Origin: Gemmatimonadota bacterium
GTDB taxonomy: Bacteria; Gemmatimonadota; Gemmatimonadetes; Palauibacterales; KS3-K002
Reading direction: 5' to 3'
DNA: 64,000 bases
Assembly: GCA_020344215.1 (NCBI GenBank)
Contig: CP070815.1
Location: 4,456,065-4,520,064, forward strand
The number at the start of each line of letters is the position of its first letter. Position 1 is the first letter of the stretch. The position numbers and the translations under genes were made by a program. Below, in pieces: positions 47,177 through 56,792 of the stretch. Below the pieces are notes generated by a model, which saw nothing but the letters and a program-made list of their open reading frames with translations, searched no databases and was not told where the DNA came from.

Positions 47177-49261
47177 TCAGAAGATGCGCAACTGCAAACG
47201 GAGCAGCCGCCCCGGCTGCGGCAACCCACACTGATCGTATACGGCGGTATCGGTGATGTTGTCCAGCGCCAGCACCAGCTCCAGGCGACGGCGCGAGTAG
47301 CCCACGTCGAACCCGCGACCCACCTCGAGGTCTAGCCACGTATCGCTGCCCAGCCGGACCTCGGTATCGAGGTCCGGGTGCACGCAGTAACGCGGTCCCA
47401 AGTGCCGCACCCACGCTGTGCTCCAGATATCTAAGCCCAGCGGCAGCGATGCTCCCAGATTACCGGCGATCCACGGCTGGTACTCCGGGTGCTCCTGGCC
47501 CTCGGGAGCGCTCGGGTCTTCCTGCGAGACATCTTTGATCGTCACGTCGCCGGTCAGTGACAGCCGCTGCCACTGGTAGCTGGCCAGCAACTCCAGCCCA
47601 AGGCTGCGGATTCGGTCCCGGTTCTGACGCTGCAGCTGCCCGTCGCCTATGCTGACGCGAACGATGGCATCGGTTAGGCGCTGGTAGAAGGCGACGGCCT
47701 GCGCTTCGAACCGCTGCGCCTGCGCCGTCAGTCCCAACTCGGCGACCGCCAGGACTTCCGGATCCAGGTTCTCGTTGACGACGAACTTGCCCAGCGCGCC
47801 GGAATAGAGCTCGCGCAACCCCGGGAACCGGACGCGCCGACTCACGCCGCCGTGCAGCAGCACCTTACCGTCACCCAGCGCGAAGGTCCCGCCCGCCCGG
47901 GCTCCCCAATCCCAGATGGCGTCCCGGGGGGTTCGTCCTCCCGTCTCCGGGGTGTCCGAACCGTCGACGCTCAAGCCGACGCTCACCCGCGCCCGGGGCG
48001 CCGACGCTCCATCGCTGAGCAGCGGTTGATCCACCTCGAGCCCCAGGCTCCAGAGCCGCTGCCGGTAAGTGGCACGCTCGTCGGGCTCGATGAGCTCCTC
48101 GTGCCGCGTCTCAGCCACTGTTAGGGCGCCGCGCAATATCCCCGCGCCCAGTGTGTGATCGCCTAGCAGCCGTAACGAGAGCGTCCGATCGTCGCCCTGC
48201 TCGCCGCCGTCGATCGAGGTATAGGCCGAGTCCGCGTACGTATCGATCTCCGTCCCGCCGAAGTCGAGCCCCACGCTCGCCTCCAGATCGCCCTCGCCCC
48301 ACGGCGTTTTCGACCAGCCGGTGCCGGCCGAGATCGCGGTCACCCAGCGCGACGACTTCGGGTAGCGCCAAAGGCGCGGATCCGACACGCCGTGGAGTTC
48401 CGGCGGCACGCCCCGCTCCGACACGAAGCCGAGCGACGAGAGGGAAACCCACTCACCGCCAGACGCCTCGTAGCGCGCGACGATGTAGCCATTCCCCTGC
48501 TCAAAGTCGCTGTTCTCCCGGTCCTCAGGATCCCAAGGCGGCGTCTGCTCCACGCTCGACGGCAACGGCATAGCCGAGCGGTCCCGATACCCACCGCCGG
48601 CCCGGAGGACCAGCTCGCCGGCTGCGCCGCTCAATACCGTCGCCAGCCCCAACCCCACCCCCGTATTGCCGAGGTTGTCTATGTCTACGCTGAACTGGAA
48701 CGGCGGCGGCCGGACCCGCAGAGGCCCATCCCCCATCGACACCAGGATCACACCGCCCAGAGCGTTTGGCCCGTGGAGTACCGACGACAGGCCACGCACC
48801 ATGGTCAGCTCCCGAGCCGCGCTCAGGGGAACGATGCTCAGGTCGGTGCGGTTGTCCCAGCCGAGTGTCACCGGTACCCCGTCCACCAGTACCGCCACTT
48901 GCCGTGACTCCATCCCGCGAAGCTGCGGCTGCGCCTCGCCCCGCGAGTTATCCCGGATCTGGATGAGCGGTACCCGGCGGAGTACCTCCTCCAGCGTCGG
49001 CGACGCCGCAGCCCGCACCGAGTCCATCCCCGCTGTCACCGCGCTGGCGCCACCCGCCGTAGCCACGGGCCGGGCGACGGTCACCGTCAGTCCGCTGATT
49101 GGCAGAACGCTGTCTGAAGGTGGGAGCGTGTCCTGCGGCTCCTGCGCCCGGGCGGCGCCAGCCTTGCCGATCAACGCCAGCGTCGCTCCAAGGACGCATC
49201 CGTATCGAAGTGCTCTACTCTCTAGGATATGCTTCACTGATCGTCGTTGACCCGGTGCCAC
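47177..49261 (-). CDS. TonB-dependent outer-membrane receptor
   Basis: A signal peptide ending AARA-Q precedes a plug domain (GLTVTVARPVATAGGASAV; EEVLRRVPLIQIRDNSRGEA; LRGMESRQVAVLVDGVPVTL; TMVRGLSSVLHGPNALGGVI) and a beta-barrel of about 550 residues, ending in the aromatic-terminated LRLQLRIF typical of outer-membrane barrels. Length is 694 from GTG 49261; GTG 49237 is an alternative start. The substrate is unknown; no FecR, siderophore or vitamin genes flank it. Confidence 0.92.
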   Translation of the reverse strand: MAPGQRRSVKHILESRALRYGCVLGATLALIGKAGAARAQEPQDTLPPSDSVLPISGLTVTVARPVATAGGASAVTAGMDSVRAAASPTLEEVLRRVPLIQIRDNSRGEAQPQLRGMESRQVAVLVDGVPVTLGWDNRTDLSIVPLSAARELTMVRGLSSVLHGPNALGGVILVSMGDGPLRVRPPPFQFSVDIDNLGNTGVGLGLATVLSGAAGELVLRAGGGYRDRSAMPLPSSVEQTPPWDPEDRENSDFEQGNGYIVARYEASGGEWVSLSSLGFVSERGVPPELHGVSDPRLWRYPKSSRWVTAISAGTGWSKTPWGEGDLEASVGLDFGGTEIDTYADSAYTSIDGGEQGDDRTLSLRLLGDHTLGAGILRGALTVAETRHEELIEPDERATYRQRLWSLGLEVDQPLLSDGASAPRARVSVGLSVDGSDTPETGGRTPRDAIWDWGARAGGTFALGDGKVLLHGGVSRRVRFPGLRELYSGALGKFVVNENLDPEVLAVAELGLTAQAQRFEAQAVAFYQRLTDAIVRVSIGDGQLQRQNRDRIRSLGLELLASYQWQRLSLTGDVTIKDVSQEDPSAPEGQEHPEYQPWIAGNLGASLPLGLDIWSTAWVRHLGPRYCVHPDLDTEVRLGSDTWLDLEVGRGFDVGYSRRRLELVLALDNITDTAVYDQCGLPQPGRLLRLQLRIF

Positions 49262-49363
49262 CCTTCATCACACGAAAGTCCGTTCACAACCCTCCACTCA
49301 GGAAACCCGCAGATTAGCGCGAGCACCGACCGATTGGCAACGGAGCGATCGCGCCGACGATCT

Positions 49364-50200
49364 TCACGCCGCTCGGCGAGCCCGGATGAACGCCGAGCAG
49401 AAGCGCCCTTCCGCCAGCCAACTGTCCTGCACCTCGATGCCAAACGCCCGCCCGAGTTCCTTCAGCTCCACCCCCTCGTACGTGCGCGTAATCTCCATCT
49501 CGATGTCGGTGAACCCAGCCGCGGCGAGCTTGGCCCGATATTCGTCCTCGTGCAGCGCACCCGCCAGGCAACCGCTCCACGCCTCGATGTTCCGCCGCAA
49601 CTCCTCCGGCACACTCCCCTGGAACACCACATCCGAAACCGCGAAGCGCCCCCCGGGCCGCAACAAGCGAAACGCCTCGCGCAGAACCCGGTCCTTGTCC
49701 GTCGACAAATTGATCACGCAGTTAGATATCACCACGTCCACACTCGCGCCCGGCAGCGGCACGTCTTCGATCGTTCCCTTCAGAAACTCGGCGTTCTCGA
49801 TCCCCGCCTCCTGCTGATTGCGCCGCGCCAGCTCCAGCATCTCGTCCGTCATGTCAACGCCGTACGCCTTGCCGGTCGCGCCCACACGGCGCGCTGATAG
49901 CAAAACATCGATGCCACCGCCCGAGCCGAGATCCAGCACCACCTCCCCGGACTTCAGCTCCGCCAACGCCGTCGGGTTCCCACAGCCAAGCGACGCCAGC
50001 GCCGCCCCCTCGGGCACCCCGGCAACCTCCTCCTCCGAGTACAAGTCTCGCGTGATCACCGTCTTCTCGGCGCTCTCGCAACAGCTCGGGCCCTGCGTCT
50101 TCGGCCCACAGCAGCTCGCTCGCTCGGCCTCCGTCACCTGGCGAGCGACATCCGCATAGCGCCGACGGACCGCTTCGCGAATGCCTTTATCCTCACTCAT
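49364..50200 (-). CDS. arsM: Arsenite S-adenosylmethionine methyltransferase
   Basis: ATG 50200 follows GGAGGTTGAG. The 278-residue protein has a Cys-rich N-terminus ([15 protein letters not shown]), the SAM motif [20 protein letters not shown], and the three conserved arsenic-binding cysteines in [29 protein letters not shown] and [14 protein letters not shown]. ArsM converts As(III) to methylated species. The start lies 85 bp from a FadR-type palindrome (50285-50303) that also faces the gene at 50467. No other ars gene is seen. Confidence 0.92.
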   Translation of the reverse strand: MSEDKGIREAVRRRYADVARQVTEAERASCCGPKTQGPSCCESAEKTVITRDLYSEEEVAGVPEGAALASLGCGNPTALAELKSGEVVLDLGSGGGIDVLLSARRVGATGKAYGVDMTDEMLELARRNQQEAGIENAEFLKGTIEDVPLPGASVDVVISNCVINLSTDKDRVLREAFRLLRPGGRFAVSDVVFQGSVPEELRRNIEAWSGCLAGALHEDEYRAKLAAAGFTDIEMEITRTYEGVELKELGRAFGIEVQDSWLAEGRFCSAFIRARRAA

Positions 50201-50284
50201 CTCAACCTCCCATACGAAGTGCCCTCGAATATCGATTCGTGTCCCGACCGCCGCCAGCCGCGAGGGCGAGCCTGGGGCGGGCAC

Positions 50285-50303
50285 TAGTTGGTACTACCAA
50301 CTA
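50285..50303. promoter_or_regulatory. Perfect 19-bp palindrome, FadR/PdhR-type operator
   Basis: TAGTTGGTA C TACCAACTA has nine-base arms and one centre base. The core TTGGT-ACCAA matches the operator type bound by FadR-subfamily GntR regulators (PdhR, LldR, FadR). It lies in the gap between arsM and the divergent beta-barrel gene, and on the minus strand a TATAGT box overlaps one arm, so it may repress arsM. Confidence 0.6.
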
Positions 50304-50466
50304 TATGCCCCGCTACCCCGATCGTCAACCCCCGGACCGCGTTTCCCTTGACGGCTCAAGTCGGCGTCCTGGTCTTGCTCGCTGTCCCACTTCAAGGTCG
50401 CCCAAGGGGCTCCGCCGAAGAGAGCGACTCGCGCCGGTTCTGTAGCCGGCTTCCAGGGAGGGCTCG

Positions 50467-50964
50467 ATGAAGAAGGTGCTAGCTGTCGCCGGCCTGTGGG
50501 TCGTCTTGCTCTGTCCGAGCAGCTTGGACGCCCAGCTGGCGTTGGCCGGGCAGGGCAGTTGGACCGAGGACTTCGACTTCGGCATAGGCGCCCGTGCCAT
50601 CGCCCGTCTGCCTATCGACGCGGTACCCACGGCGCTGGTGGGCTCTTTCGACTGGTTCTTCCCCGACGACGAGATCGCCGACGATTACTGGGAGATCAAT
50701 GCCAATCTGATCGCGACGCCGGCGCTGGAAATCGTTTCGGTCTATTTCGGGACTGGCCTGAACATAGCTCACGTGAAAGCTCCGGAGGTGGGGGGCGGCG
50801 GTTCCACCACCGAGGTCGGGGTCAACCTGCTGGGCGGGCTGATGTACGACGCTGCCTTCTTTGTGCCGTACGGTGAGGTTCGCTACGAGATCGAGGGCGG
50901 CGAGCAGTTCGTCGTGACCGTCGGCATAGCGCTCAGGCTCGTCGCTGCCACCGGTATCCGCTAG
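50467..50964 (+). CDS. Small outer-membrane beta-barrel-like protein
   Basis: The 165-residue product has a signal peptide (MKKVLAVAGLWVVLLCPSSL, cleavage near DA-Q) and alternating polar/hydrophobic strands (WTEDFDFGIGARAIARLPID; EIVSVYFGTGLNIAHVKAPE; YGEVRYEIEGGEQFVVTVGI) with a glycine-rich loop. It resembles small porin-like outer-membrane proteins. AGGGAGGG precedes the ATG. It is divergent from arsM and ends at a strong terminator. Confidence 0.72.
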   Translation: MKKVLAVAGLWVVLLCPSSLDAQLALAGQGSWTEDFDFGIGARAIARLPIDAVPTALVGSFDWFFPDDEIADDYWEINANLIATPALEIVSVYFGTGLNIAHVKAPEVGGGGSTTEVGVNLLGGLMYDAAFFVPYGEVRYEIEGGEQFVVTVGIALRLVAATGIR

Positions 50965-50996
50965 GCTCGCTTCAGCGAGCTTCTGCCGTTGAAGTG

Positions 50997-51023
50997 AAGA
51001 GGGCGCCGACATGGCGCCCTCTT
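50997..51023. terminator. Bidirectional rho-independent terminator
   Basis: AAGAGGGCGCC, loop GACAT and GGCGCCCTCTT form a perfect 11-bp stem, with T-rich ends on both strands (CTTTCC on plus, CTTCAC on minus). It sits between the convergent ends of the beta-barrel gene and the large BNR gene. Confidence 0.85.
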
Positions 51024-51071
51024 TCCGTTGCGGTCCGAGTCGCTCTGTTAGACAGAAGCCCGCACTCACCC

Positions 51072-54000
51072 TCAGCGCGACGGTGTCTCCAAGGGCTCCA
51101 CATCCCCGACGAAGTCAAGCTGCGCCGACTCGACCTGCTGCCGGAACGCCGCCACGTCCTCGGCGAAGATGCGGTTGAAGTCGGCTACCGTCTCCCGGAG
51201 CTGAGTTTCCACGGCCGCCAGGTAGGTCTCCTGAGACGGCGTCGGCGCGTCCCAGGACGAGCCCAGTGAGCGGCGGACGTAGCCGAGCCGCTCGTACACA
51301 TCCGTCGTGTAGGCGATCCCTTTGGTCGTCCCCGGCGGCGTCCAGAATCTCTTCTCCAGATCGTCGAGTGCTCTCTTCAGATCCTCGCCGGCCGCGATCA
51401 ACTCTTCGAGCGCGTCGTCACCGTTCCCCTCTTCGTCCTCGTCCTCGGCGGCCGCCGCCCGCTCCAGCACGTCGTCGATCTCGGAACGCGTGGCGCCGAT
51501 CCGCTCGGTCGCCTCGGCGATCAACTCCTGAAGCGCGCCGGCGTGCATGATCATGGCGAGCTTGGCTTCACGATCGCTCTGCGGGATTGCAAAGCGAATA
51601 TCGGCCAGGACGGTGACCGAGCCCGTCGCTTCGTGCTCAGCGTACTTGACCTTCACGCCGTAGGTGCCGGGGACCACCTCAGGACCGCCGCCCCCGAAGA
51701 AGAAGAACTCCTCACCGGAACCGGGCCGCTCGAACGCGTCGCGCTCCAGATCCCAGACGACGCGGTTCACACCCAGCTTCGCCGGGGCCGTAAACGTGCG
51801 GATCAGCTCGCCGTCGCCGTCGCTGATCTCGATCGTCACCTGCGGCTCGCGCTCCGCCCTTCCTTCCTCACCCTCTTCCTCCTCCGCCTGGGGCTGCCGT
51901 TCCGCCGCCTTGCGCTCCCGCTCGATCTCCTCGTTCGGGTGCGGCAGGCCGTCGACGTTCAGTGAGAAGGTGATCAGCGCCCCGTACGGCCGGTTCGCGC
52001 CACGGAACTCGCCGTCCCCCGGGAAGCGGGAGGCGCCGGTCTGCTTCACCCGGTACTGCTGGGCGTCCGGGATATCGAACAAGTGGATCGGCTGCGCCAG
52101 CGTCTCGGCCGTGATCGACCGCAGCGGCCGGATATCATCTATGACATACGCCGACCGCCCGTGCGTCCCGATCACCAGATCGTGCTCGCGTGGGTGCACC
52201 ACCAGCGCCATCGCCGACGCCGTCGGGAACCCGTGCGTCCACTCCATCCAGTCCCGGCCGCCGTTCAACGTGACGTAGAGCCCGAACTCGGTGCCCAGGA
52301 ACAACAGGTCTTCTCCGACCGGATCCTGCTCGATCACCAGCGCGTAGCCCCAGATCTCGTCGGTCACCAGGCTCCGCCAGCTCCTGCCGTAGTCAGTCGC
52401 TACGTAGGCGTAAGGCTCGAAATCACCGCGCCGATGGTTGTCGAACACCACGTACGCCGTCCCGGCGTCGTACTTCGACGGCTCGATGTGCGGCACCCAG
52501 GTATTGGCCGGGACACCTCTCACCCTCCCCTCCACGCTCTCCCAGCTCGCACCACCGTCCCGGGTCACCTGCACGCGACCGTCGTCGGTCCCCACCCAGA
52601 TCACACCCCGCTCCAGCGGGCTCGGCGCGATCGTCATGATCGTGGTGAAGTTCTCGGCGCCGGTCACGTCGTAGGTGAGGCCGCCGCTCTCCCGCTGCTT
52701 CTGCCACTCCGGGTTGTTCGTCGTCAGATCGGGACTGATGATCTCCCACGTCTCGCCCAGGTCCGCCGACTTATGGACGAACTGGCTGCCGTAATAGACG
52801 GTGTTCGGGTCGAACGGATCGATCGCGATCCCCGCGTTCCAGTTGAAGCGCAACTCGAACGGTTCCGGAGCATCCGGCCGGATGTCCTTACGCTCGCCGG
52901 TCCGCAGGTCCCAGCGATTGAGGAAGCCTTCCTGGCTCATCGCGTAGCCGACCATCGCGTCGCCGGGAACGGCCAGCGTGGCGAAGCCGTCTCCGAAGCC
53001 GACCTCGTCCCAGTGGTGATTGCGGATGCCGCCGTTCTCCCAGACCTGGCTGGGTCCGCGCCACGACCCGTTATCCTGCAAACCGCCGTACACGTTGTAC
53101 GGCGTCGCCATGTCGACGTTGACGTGGTAGTACTGGGCCAGCGGCATGTTGCTGACGAACCGCCAGGTCTCACCGTGGTCGTTACTGACATACACTCCGC
53201 CGTCGTTCCCCTCGTAGATATGGGATGGATCGTTCGGGTCGATCCACATGGCGTGGTGATCGGGGTGCGCCGACCCCCAGCCGACCAGCACCTCGAAGCT
53301 CCTACCGCCGTCGGTCGAAACGCTCACCTGCGACCACAGGCTATATACGCGGTTCGCGTCCTGCGGATCGACCCGCAGGTCGAAGTAGTAGAAGGGCCGG
53401 TTACCGATATTGTCCCCGTCGTTGATCATCGCCCAGGTGTAGCCACCGTCCTCCGACTTGTAGAGCGCGTTCTCGCTCGCCTCGATGAGCGCGTAGACTA
53501 TGTTCGGATCGGACGGCGCGATCGCCAGTCCGATGCGGCCCAGCTCACCGGCGGGAAGCCCATCGGCCTCGCTGAGCTTCTTCCAGTTGCGACCGCCGTC
53601 CACCGTCAGGTAAAGGCCCGAGCCGGGACCGCCGGAGCGGAAGAACCACGGCCAGCGCCGGTAGTCCCACATCGCGACGATCAGCTTGTTCGGGTTCGTC
53701 GGGTCCATCTCCATGTCGCCGACGCCCGTGCTCTCGTTCACATAGAGGATCTTCTGCCACGTGGCACCCCCGTCCTCGGTCTTGAACAGGCCGCGCTCCG
53801 GGTTCGGCTTCCACATCGAGCCCATCGCACCCACGTAAGCCACCTCAGGATCGCTCGGATGCAGCGCGATCCGGTGGATCCGCTCGGTGTTCTCCAGACC
53901 CAGGTGTGCCCAGCTGCGCCCGGCGTCCATCGACTTGAACACACCGTAGCCGGTGCCCGACACGCTGTTCCGCGGGTTACCCTCGCCGGTGCCCACCCAG

Positions 54001-54314
54001 ACAATGTCGGGGCTGGCCTCGAACACCTCGACCGAGCCGACAGCGTGGACCGGCTGGTCGTCGAAGATCGGCTCGAAGGCGAGCCCCCCGTTCACCGACT
54101 TCCAGACGCCGCCGGTGGAGGCACCCACATAGACGATGTCGGGGTTGGAAACGACGGCCTCGATGTCGGCGATCCGGCCGCTCATCCCGGCCGGCCCGAT
54201 CGAACGGGCGCGCATGCCGGCGAGCAGCTCGGGATCGACCTGTGCGTGAAGCGGCGCGGCCAGGCCGGCGACCAAGAGAGCGGCCACACCGCCCGAAATC
54301 ATGCGACGGAGCAT
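51072..54314 (-). CDS. Large BNR/Asp-box propeller protein (sortilin/VPS10-like)
   Basis: The 1080-residue exported protein has GGAGGGACACC ahead of its ATG and a signal peptide ending LHA-Q. Residues about 40-750 hold many Asp boxes (SMDAGRSW, TEDGGATW, TVDGGRNW, SEDGGYTW, SNDHGETW, SADLGETW, TRDGGASW, ATDYGRSW) of tandem propellers. The C-terminal part (about 780-1080) has a strand-rich segment (VTIEISDGDGELIRTFTAPA, KLGVNRVVWDLERDAFERPG) and a helical end with an acidic loop (AAAAEDEDEEGNGDDALEEL). It is a paralogue of the gene at 1-2253. Function as a protease-like or glycan-binding export protein is not established. Confidence 0.92.
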   Translation of the reverse strand: MLRRMISGGVAALLVAGLAAPLHAQVDPELLAGMRARSIGPAGMSGRIADIEAVVSNPDIVYVGASTGGVWKSVNGGLAFEPIFDDQPVHAVGSVEVFEASPDIVWVGTGEGNPRNSVSGTGYGVFKSMDAGRSWAHLGLENTERIHRIALHPSDPEVAYVGAMGSMWKPNPERGLFKTEDGGATWQKILYVNESTGVGDMEMDPTNPNKLIVAMWDYRRWPWFFRSGGPGSGLYLTVDGGRNWKKLSEADGLPAGELGRIGLAIAPSDPNIVYALIEASENALYKSEDGGYTWAMINDGDNIGNRPFYYFDLRVDPQDANRVYSLWSQVSVSTDGGRSFEVLVGWGSAHPDHHAMWIDPNDPSHIYEGNDGGVYVSNDHGETWRFVSNMPLAQYYHVNVDMATPYNVYGGLQDNGSWRGPSQVWENGGIRNHHWDEVGFGDGFATLAVPGDAMVGYAMSQEGFLNRWDLRTGERKDIRPDAPEPFELRFNWNAGIAIDPFDPNTVYYGSQFVHKSADLGETWEIISPDLTTNNPEWQKQRESGGLTYDVTGAENFTTIMTIAPSPLERGVIWVGTDDGRVQVTRDGGASWESVEGRVRGVPANTWVPHIEPSKYDAGTAYVVFDNHRRGDFEPYAYVATDYGRSWRSLVTDEIWGYALVIEQDPVGEDLLFLGTEFGLYVTLNGGRDWMEWTHGFPTASAMALVVHPREHDLVIGTHGRSAYVIDDIRPLRSITAETLAQPIHLFDIPDAQQYRVKQTGASRFPGDGEFRGANRPYGALITFSLNVDGLPHPNEEIERERKAAERQPQAEEEEGEEGRAEREPQVTIEISDGDGELIRTFTAPAKLGVNRVVWDLERDAFERPGSGEEFFFFGGGGPEVVPGTYGVKVKYAEHEATGSVTVLADIRFAIPQSDREAKLAMIMHAGALQELIAEATERIGATRSEIDDVLERAAAAEDEDEEGNGDDALEELIAAGEDLKRALDDLEKRFWTPPGTTKGIAYTTDVYERLGYVRRSLGSSWDAPTPSQETYLAAVETQLRETVADFNRIFAEDVAAFRQQVESAQLDFVGDVEPLETPSR

Positions 54315-54389
54315 GGTGTCCCTCCAACGTTGGGGATCAAGGACTGGTGGTTGGGCAGGCGCTAAACTAGAGCCTGTCAGTCGACTCGG

Positions 54390-56771
54390 CTAGCGCCGGC
54401 GGAGTTCCGCCAGCCGCCGTTCGGATTCCTCGACCAGCGGCCGCAGCTCCGGGTCGCAGTCCTGCCAGAGTTCGACTACGCGAGCGTAATGCGCCGCCGC
54501 ACTCTCCCGCTCGCCGAGTCGCTCATAGATCTCGGCCTGGCTGAAATGCGCCGGCGCCATGTAGATCACATCGAACGGCGAATAGACTCCGGGCAACGAG
54601 CTGTACCAGCCGAGAGCTTCCTCATCGCGGCCGAGCGATTTGAGGGCCTCCGCACGCAGGAATCGCTCGTGACCGTGTGAGAAGAAGGGCGAGGGCCAGG
54701 CCAGGTCCGTCGGTACCGCCATCCGGGCCTGCTCCAGGACCTGAACCGTCTCAGCAGGATCCCCCCGCTCCCAAGTGATCCTGGCCCGGATCCCTTTTGC
54801 CAGGTTGCGTGGTGCTGCCGGAGCCAACTCTGGACCCGTGGCCGCTTCGAGCCGCGCCGCAGACTCAAGCGCAGCACCGGCTTCTCCCAACCGGGCCGAC
54901 AGGATTCCCAGCAGGTAAGTGCGCAGCGATTCGTGGTAGCCGCGGTGCGGGCCCAGGAACGACCCGAGGGCCACTGTGGAATCGGCGTCGCGGAGGGGCT
55001 CACGAAACATCATGAGCACTTCCTCAAGCTCCTGCCGAGATATTGGAAGGAAGGGCGCCGCAGCAAACAGCGCCCGGTTCTCGAGGGCGGCGACCCCATC
55101 GAACCGTGCCGCCGCCTCGAGCTCTTGCGAAGCCGCCCCCCACCGCCCACGCGACAGCTCGATGTAGGCCCGGTATACATGCCCCAGCGCTCGTACTCCA
55201 GCTGGATACTCGGGCTCGGCCAGCAGACCCGCGAACCCCATCGCATAAGAATGATCGCTGGTGACAACCGCGAGCGGCCACGCCGTGTTGAAGATCATCG
55301 CGTCGCTCGCGCCGGCGGCCTCGGCGAGCAACCGCGTTTGAGCGACCGGATCATCGTGAGCGGCGGCCTGCACGGCGCTCACCATCAGCGCCCGCGGGCC
55401 GTCCGGGTCGACGGTGAGGTAGCGCTCGGCCAGCGAGTCGAGTATCGCGACCGACGTGTCCGCCATGGTCGCCTCGAGCGCGGCGAACGACCAGAGGTGC
55501 TCGAGCGCGCTAACATGATACGGGTCCACCGCGAGCATCCGTTCCCATGCCTCACGCGACTCGGTGATTGGGCGCCCGCGAAGCGGATTATGATGGTAAA
55601 GCGTCTCCCCAAGCAGGTGCCAGGCGGCTATGTCCTCGGGATAAGCACGAACGACGGCCCGCAGCAGCCGCTCCGGCTCCTCCGCCTCTCCCCGTAGCCA
55701 CGCCGCGAGAGCATCGACGATGTGCCGCTCATGCTCACCCAGTCGCTCACGATGATCGAGCGCCCGGCCGACTTCTTCGCGCGTGAGCTTGAAATCCAGC
55801 ACGTAGGCAGCCGCGATCGCGCGCCAGTAGTAGGCAAGCGCAAACCCCGTGTCCGCCGCCACGGCTCGACCCAGCGCCTCGAGGCTATGGAGGTGGTCGC
55901 CGCGCCTGAACGCTGTCTCGCCTTCCACGTACTCCTTGAAGGCCGTGACGGAGCTCGTGGTCAACGCCGCGATCCCGGTGAGCCGCTCGCCCCGCGCCGT
56001 GAACTCCCGGGCGAGCAGCTGGCGGGCGAGTTCGTCGACGACATCGAAGATCTCCGACTCGTCGGCCGCCGTCGCCGCGGCCTCGACCTGCACGTTGCCG
56101 GCGTCGTCGTACAGGGTGGCGCTGACCTCGAGACGGCCGCCCGCCTCGACGACGTTCCCCAGAACGTAGAGCCCGGCACCGAACCGCTCCGCGACCACGC
56201 GCCCCTCGTCGGGGCCGGGACTCGTGTAGCCCTGCCGCCCCACGAAGCCGAGCAGCGTGTGGGGATCGATCTTCCGATACTCGCCAGCGCCGTCCAGCTT
56301 GCGGCTCAGCAGATCCACCATGCCGCTGCCCAGATAGGCGAACTCGTCGCTACCGTGGACCGAGAAGGGGAGGACGGCGATGGCCGTGGGCTCGCGCTCA
56401 ACTCGCGGGCCTGAGTACCGGCTGATCATCCACAAGGCACCAACCGCGACGACGATGACGACGATCGCGAGGGCGAACCGGCCAGCTCGAGCTTCGGAGC
56501 CCGCAGCCTCTCCTCCAGCGGTCAGCGGTTCTGTCCGCTTCACACCCTCCGCTGTGATCTCGAACGCCCAGGCGAGGACGACCGCGATAGGGAAGCCGAT
56601 GAGCGTGAGAACGACGATCAGAGTCGATACCCAGTCCGGGACTCTCAGTGCCGGGAGAGCGAAGTCCGCCGCCTGCCAGATGACGAAGGCGACAGCGGCG
56701 TAGACGGCGGCGACGCGGTAAACGCGGCGGCGTTTCAGCTCAGCTAAGAACGTGCGAAGGTCCGAAGCCAT
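54390..56771 (-). CDS. TolB/TPR membrane protein (array member 1)
   Basis: The 793-residue protein has the family N-terminus (LRTFLAELKRRRVYRVAAVY, VPDWVSTLIVVLTLIGFPIA, FEITAEGVKRTEPL), another span at about 100-120, a TolB-like domain (about 130-260, TAIAVLPFSVHGSDEFAYLG) and a long TPR region (about 270-793). Such proteins resemble TPR-containing, adenylyl-cyclase-associated or CadC-like sensor proteins that lack a DNA-binding part. The role is unknown; it may assemble other proteins at the membrane. The C-terminal WQDCDPELRPLVEESERRLA matches the pseudogene beside it. Confidence 0.85.
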   Translation of the reverse strand: MASDLRTFLAELKRRRVYRVAAVYAAVAFVIWQAADFALPALRVPDWVSTLIVVLTLIGFPIAVVLAWAFEITAEGVKRTEPLTAGGEAAGSEARAGRFALAIVVIVVAVGALWMISRYSGPRVEREPTAIAVLPFSVHGSDEFAYLGSGMVDLLSRKLDGAGEYRKIDPHTLLGFVGRQGYTSPGPDEGRVVAERFGAGLYVLGNVVEAGGRLEVSATLYDDAGNVQVEAAATAADESEIFDVVDELARQLLAREFTARGERLTGIAALTTSSVTAFKEYVEGETAFRRGDHLHSLEALGRAVAADTGFALAYYWRAIAAAYVLDFKLTREEVGRALDHRERLGEHERHIVDALAAWLRGEAEEPERLLRAVVRAYPEDIAAWHLLGETLYHHNPLRGRPITESREAWERMLAVDPYHVSALEHLWSFAALEATMADTSVAILDSLAERYLTVDPDGPRALMVSAVQAAAHDDPVAQTRLLAEAAGASDAMIFNTAWPLAVVTSDHSYAMGFAGLLAEPEYPAGVRALGHVYRAYIELSRGRWGAASQELEAAARFDGVAALENRALFAAAPFLPISRQELEEVLMMFREPLRDADSTVALGSFLGPHRGYHESLRTYLLGILSARLGEAGAALESAARLEAATGPELAPAAPRNLAKGIRARITWERGDPAETVQVLEQARMAVPTDLAWPSPFFSHGHERFLRAEALKSLGRDEEALGWYSSLPGVYSPFDVIYMAPAHFSQAEIYERLGERESAAAHYARVVELWQDCDPELRPLVEESERRLAELRRR

Positions 56772-56792
56772 GGTTGCGGCTTGCCCTCATTC

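Noticed and set aside
52083..54365. Long plus-strand open frame antisense to the large BNR gene
   Set aside because: It is a high-GC shadow: the minus strand encodes clear Asp-box propellers with a Shine-Dalgarno and signal peptide.
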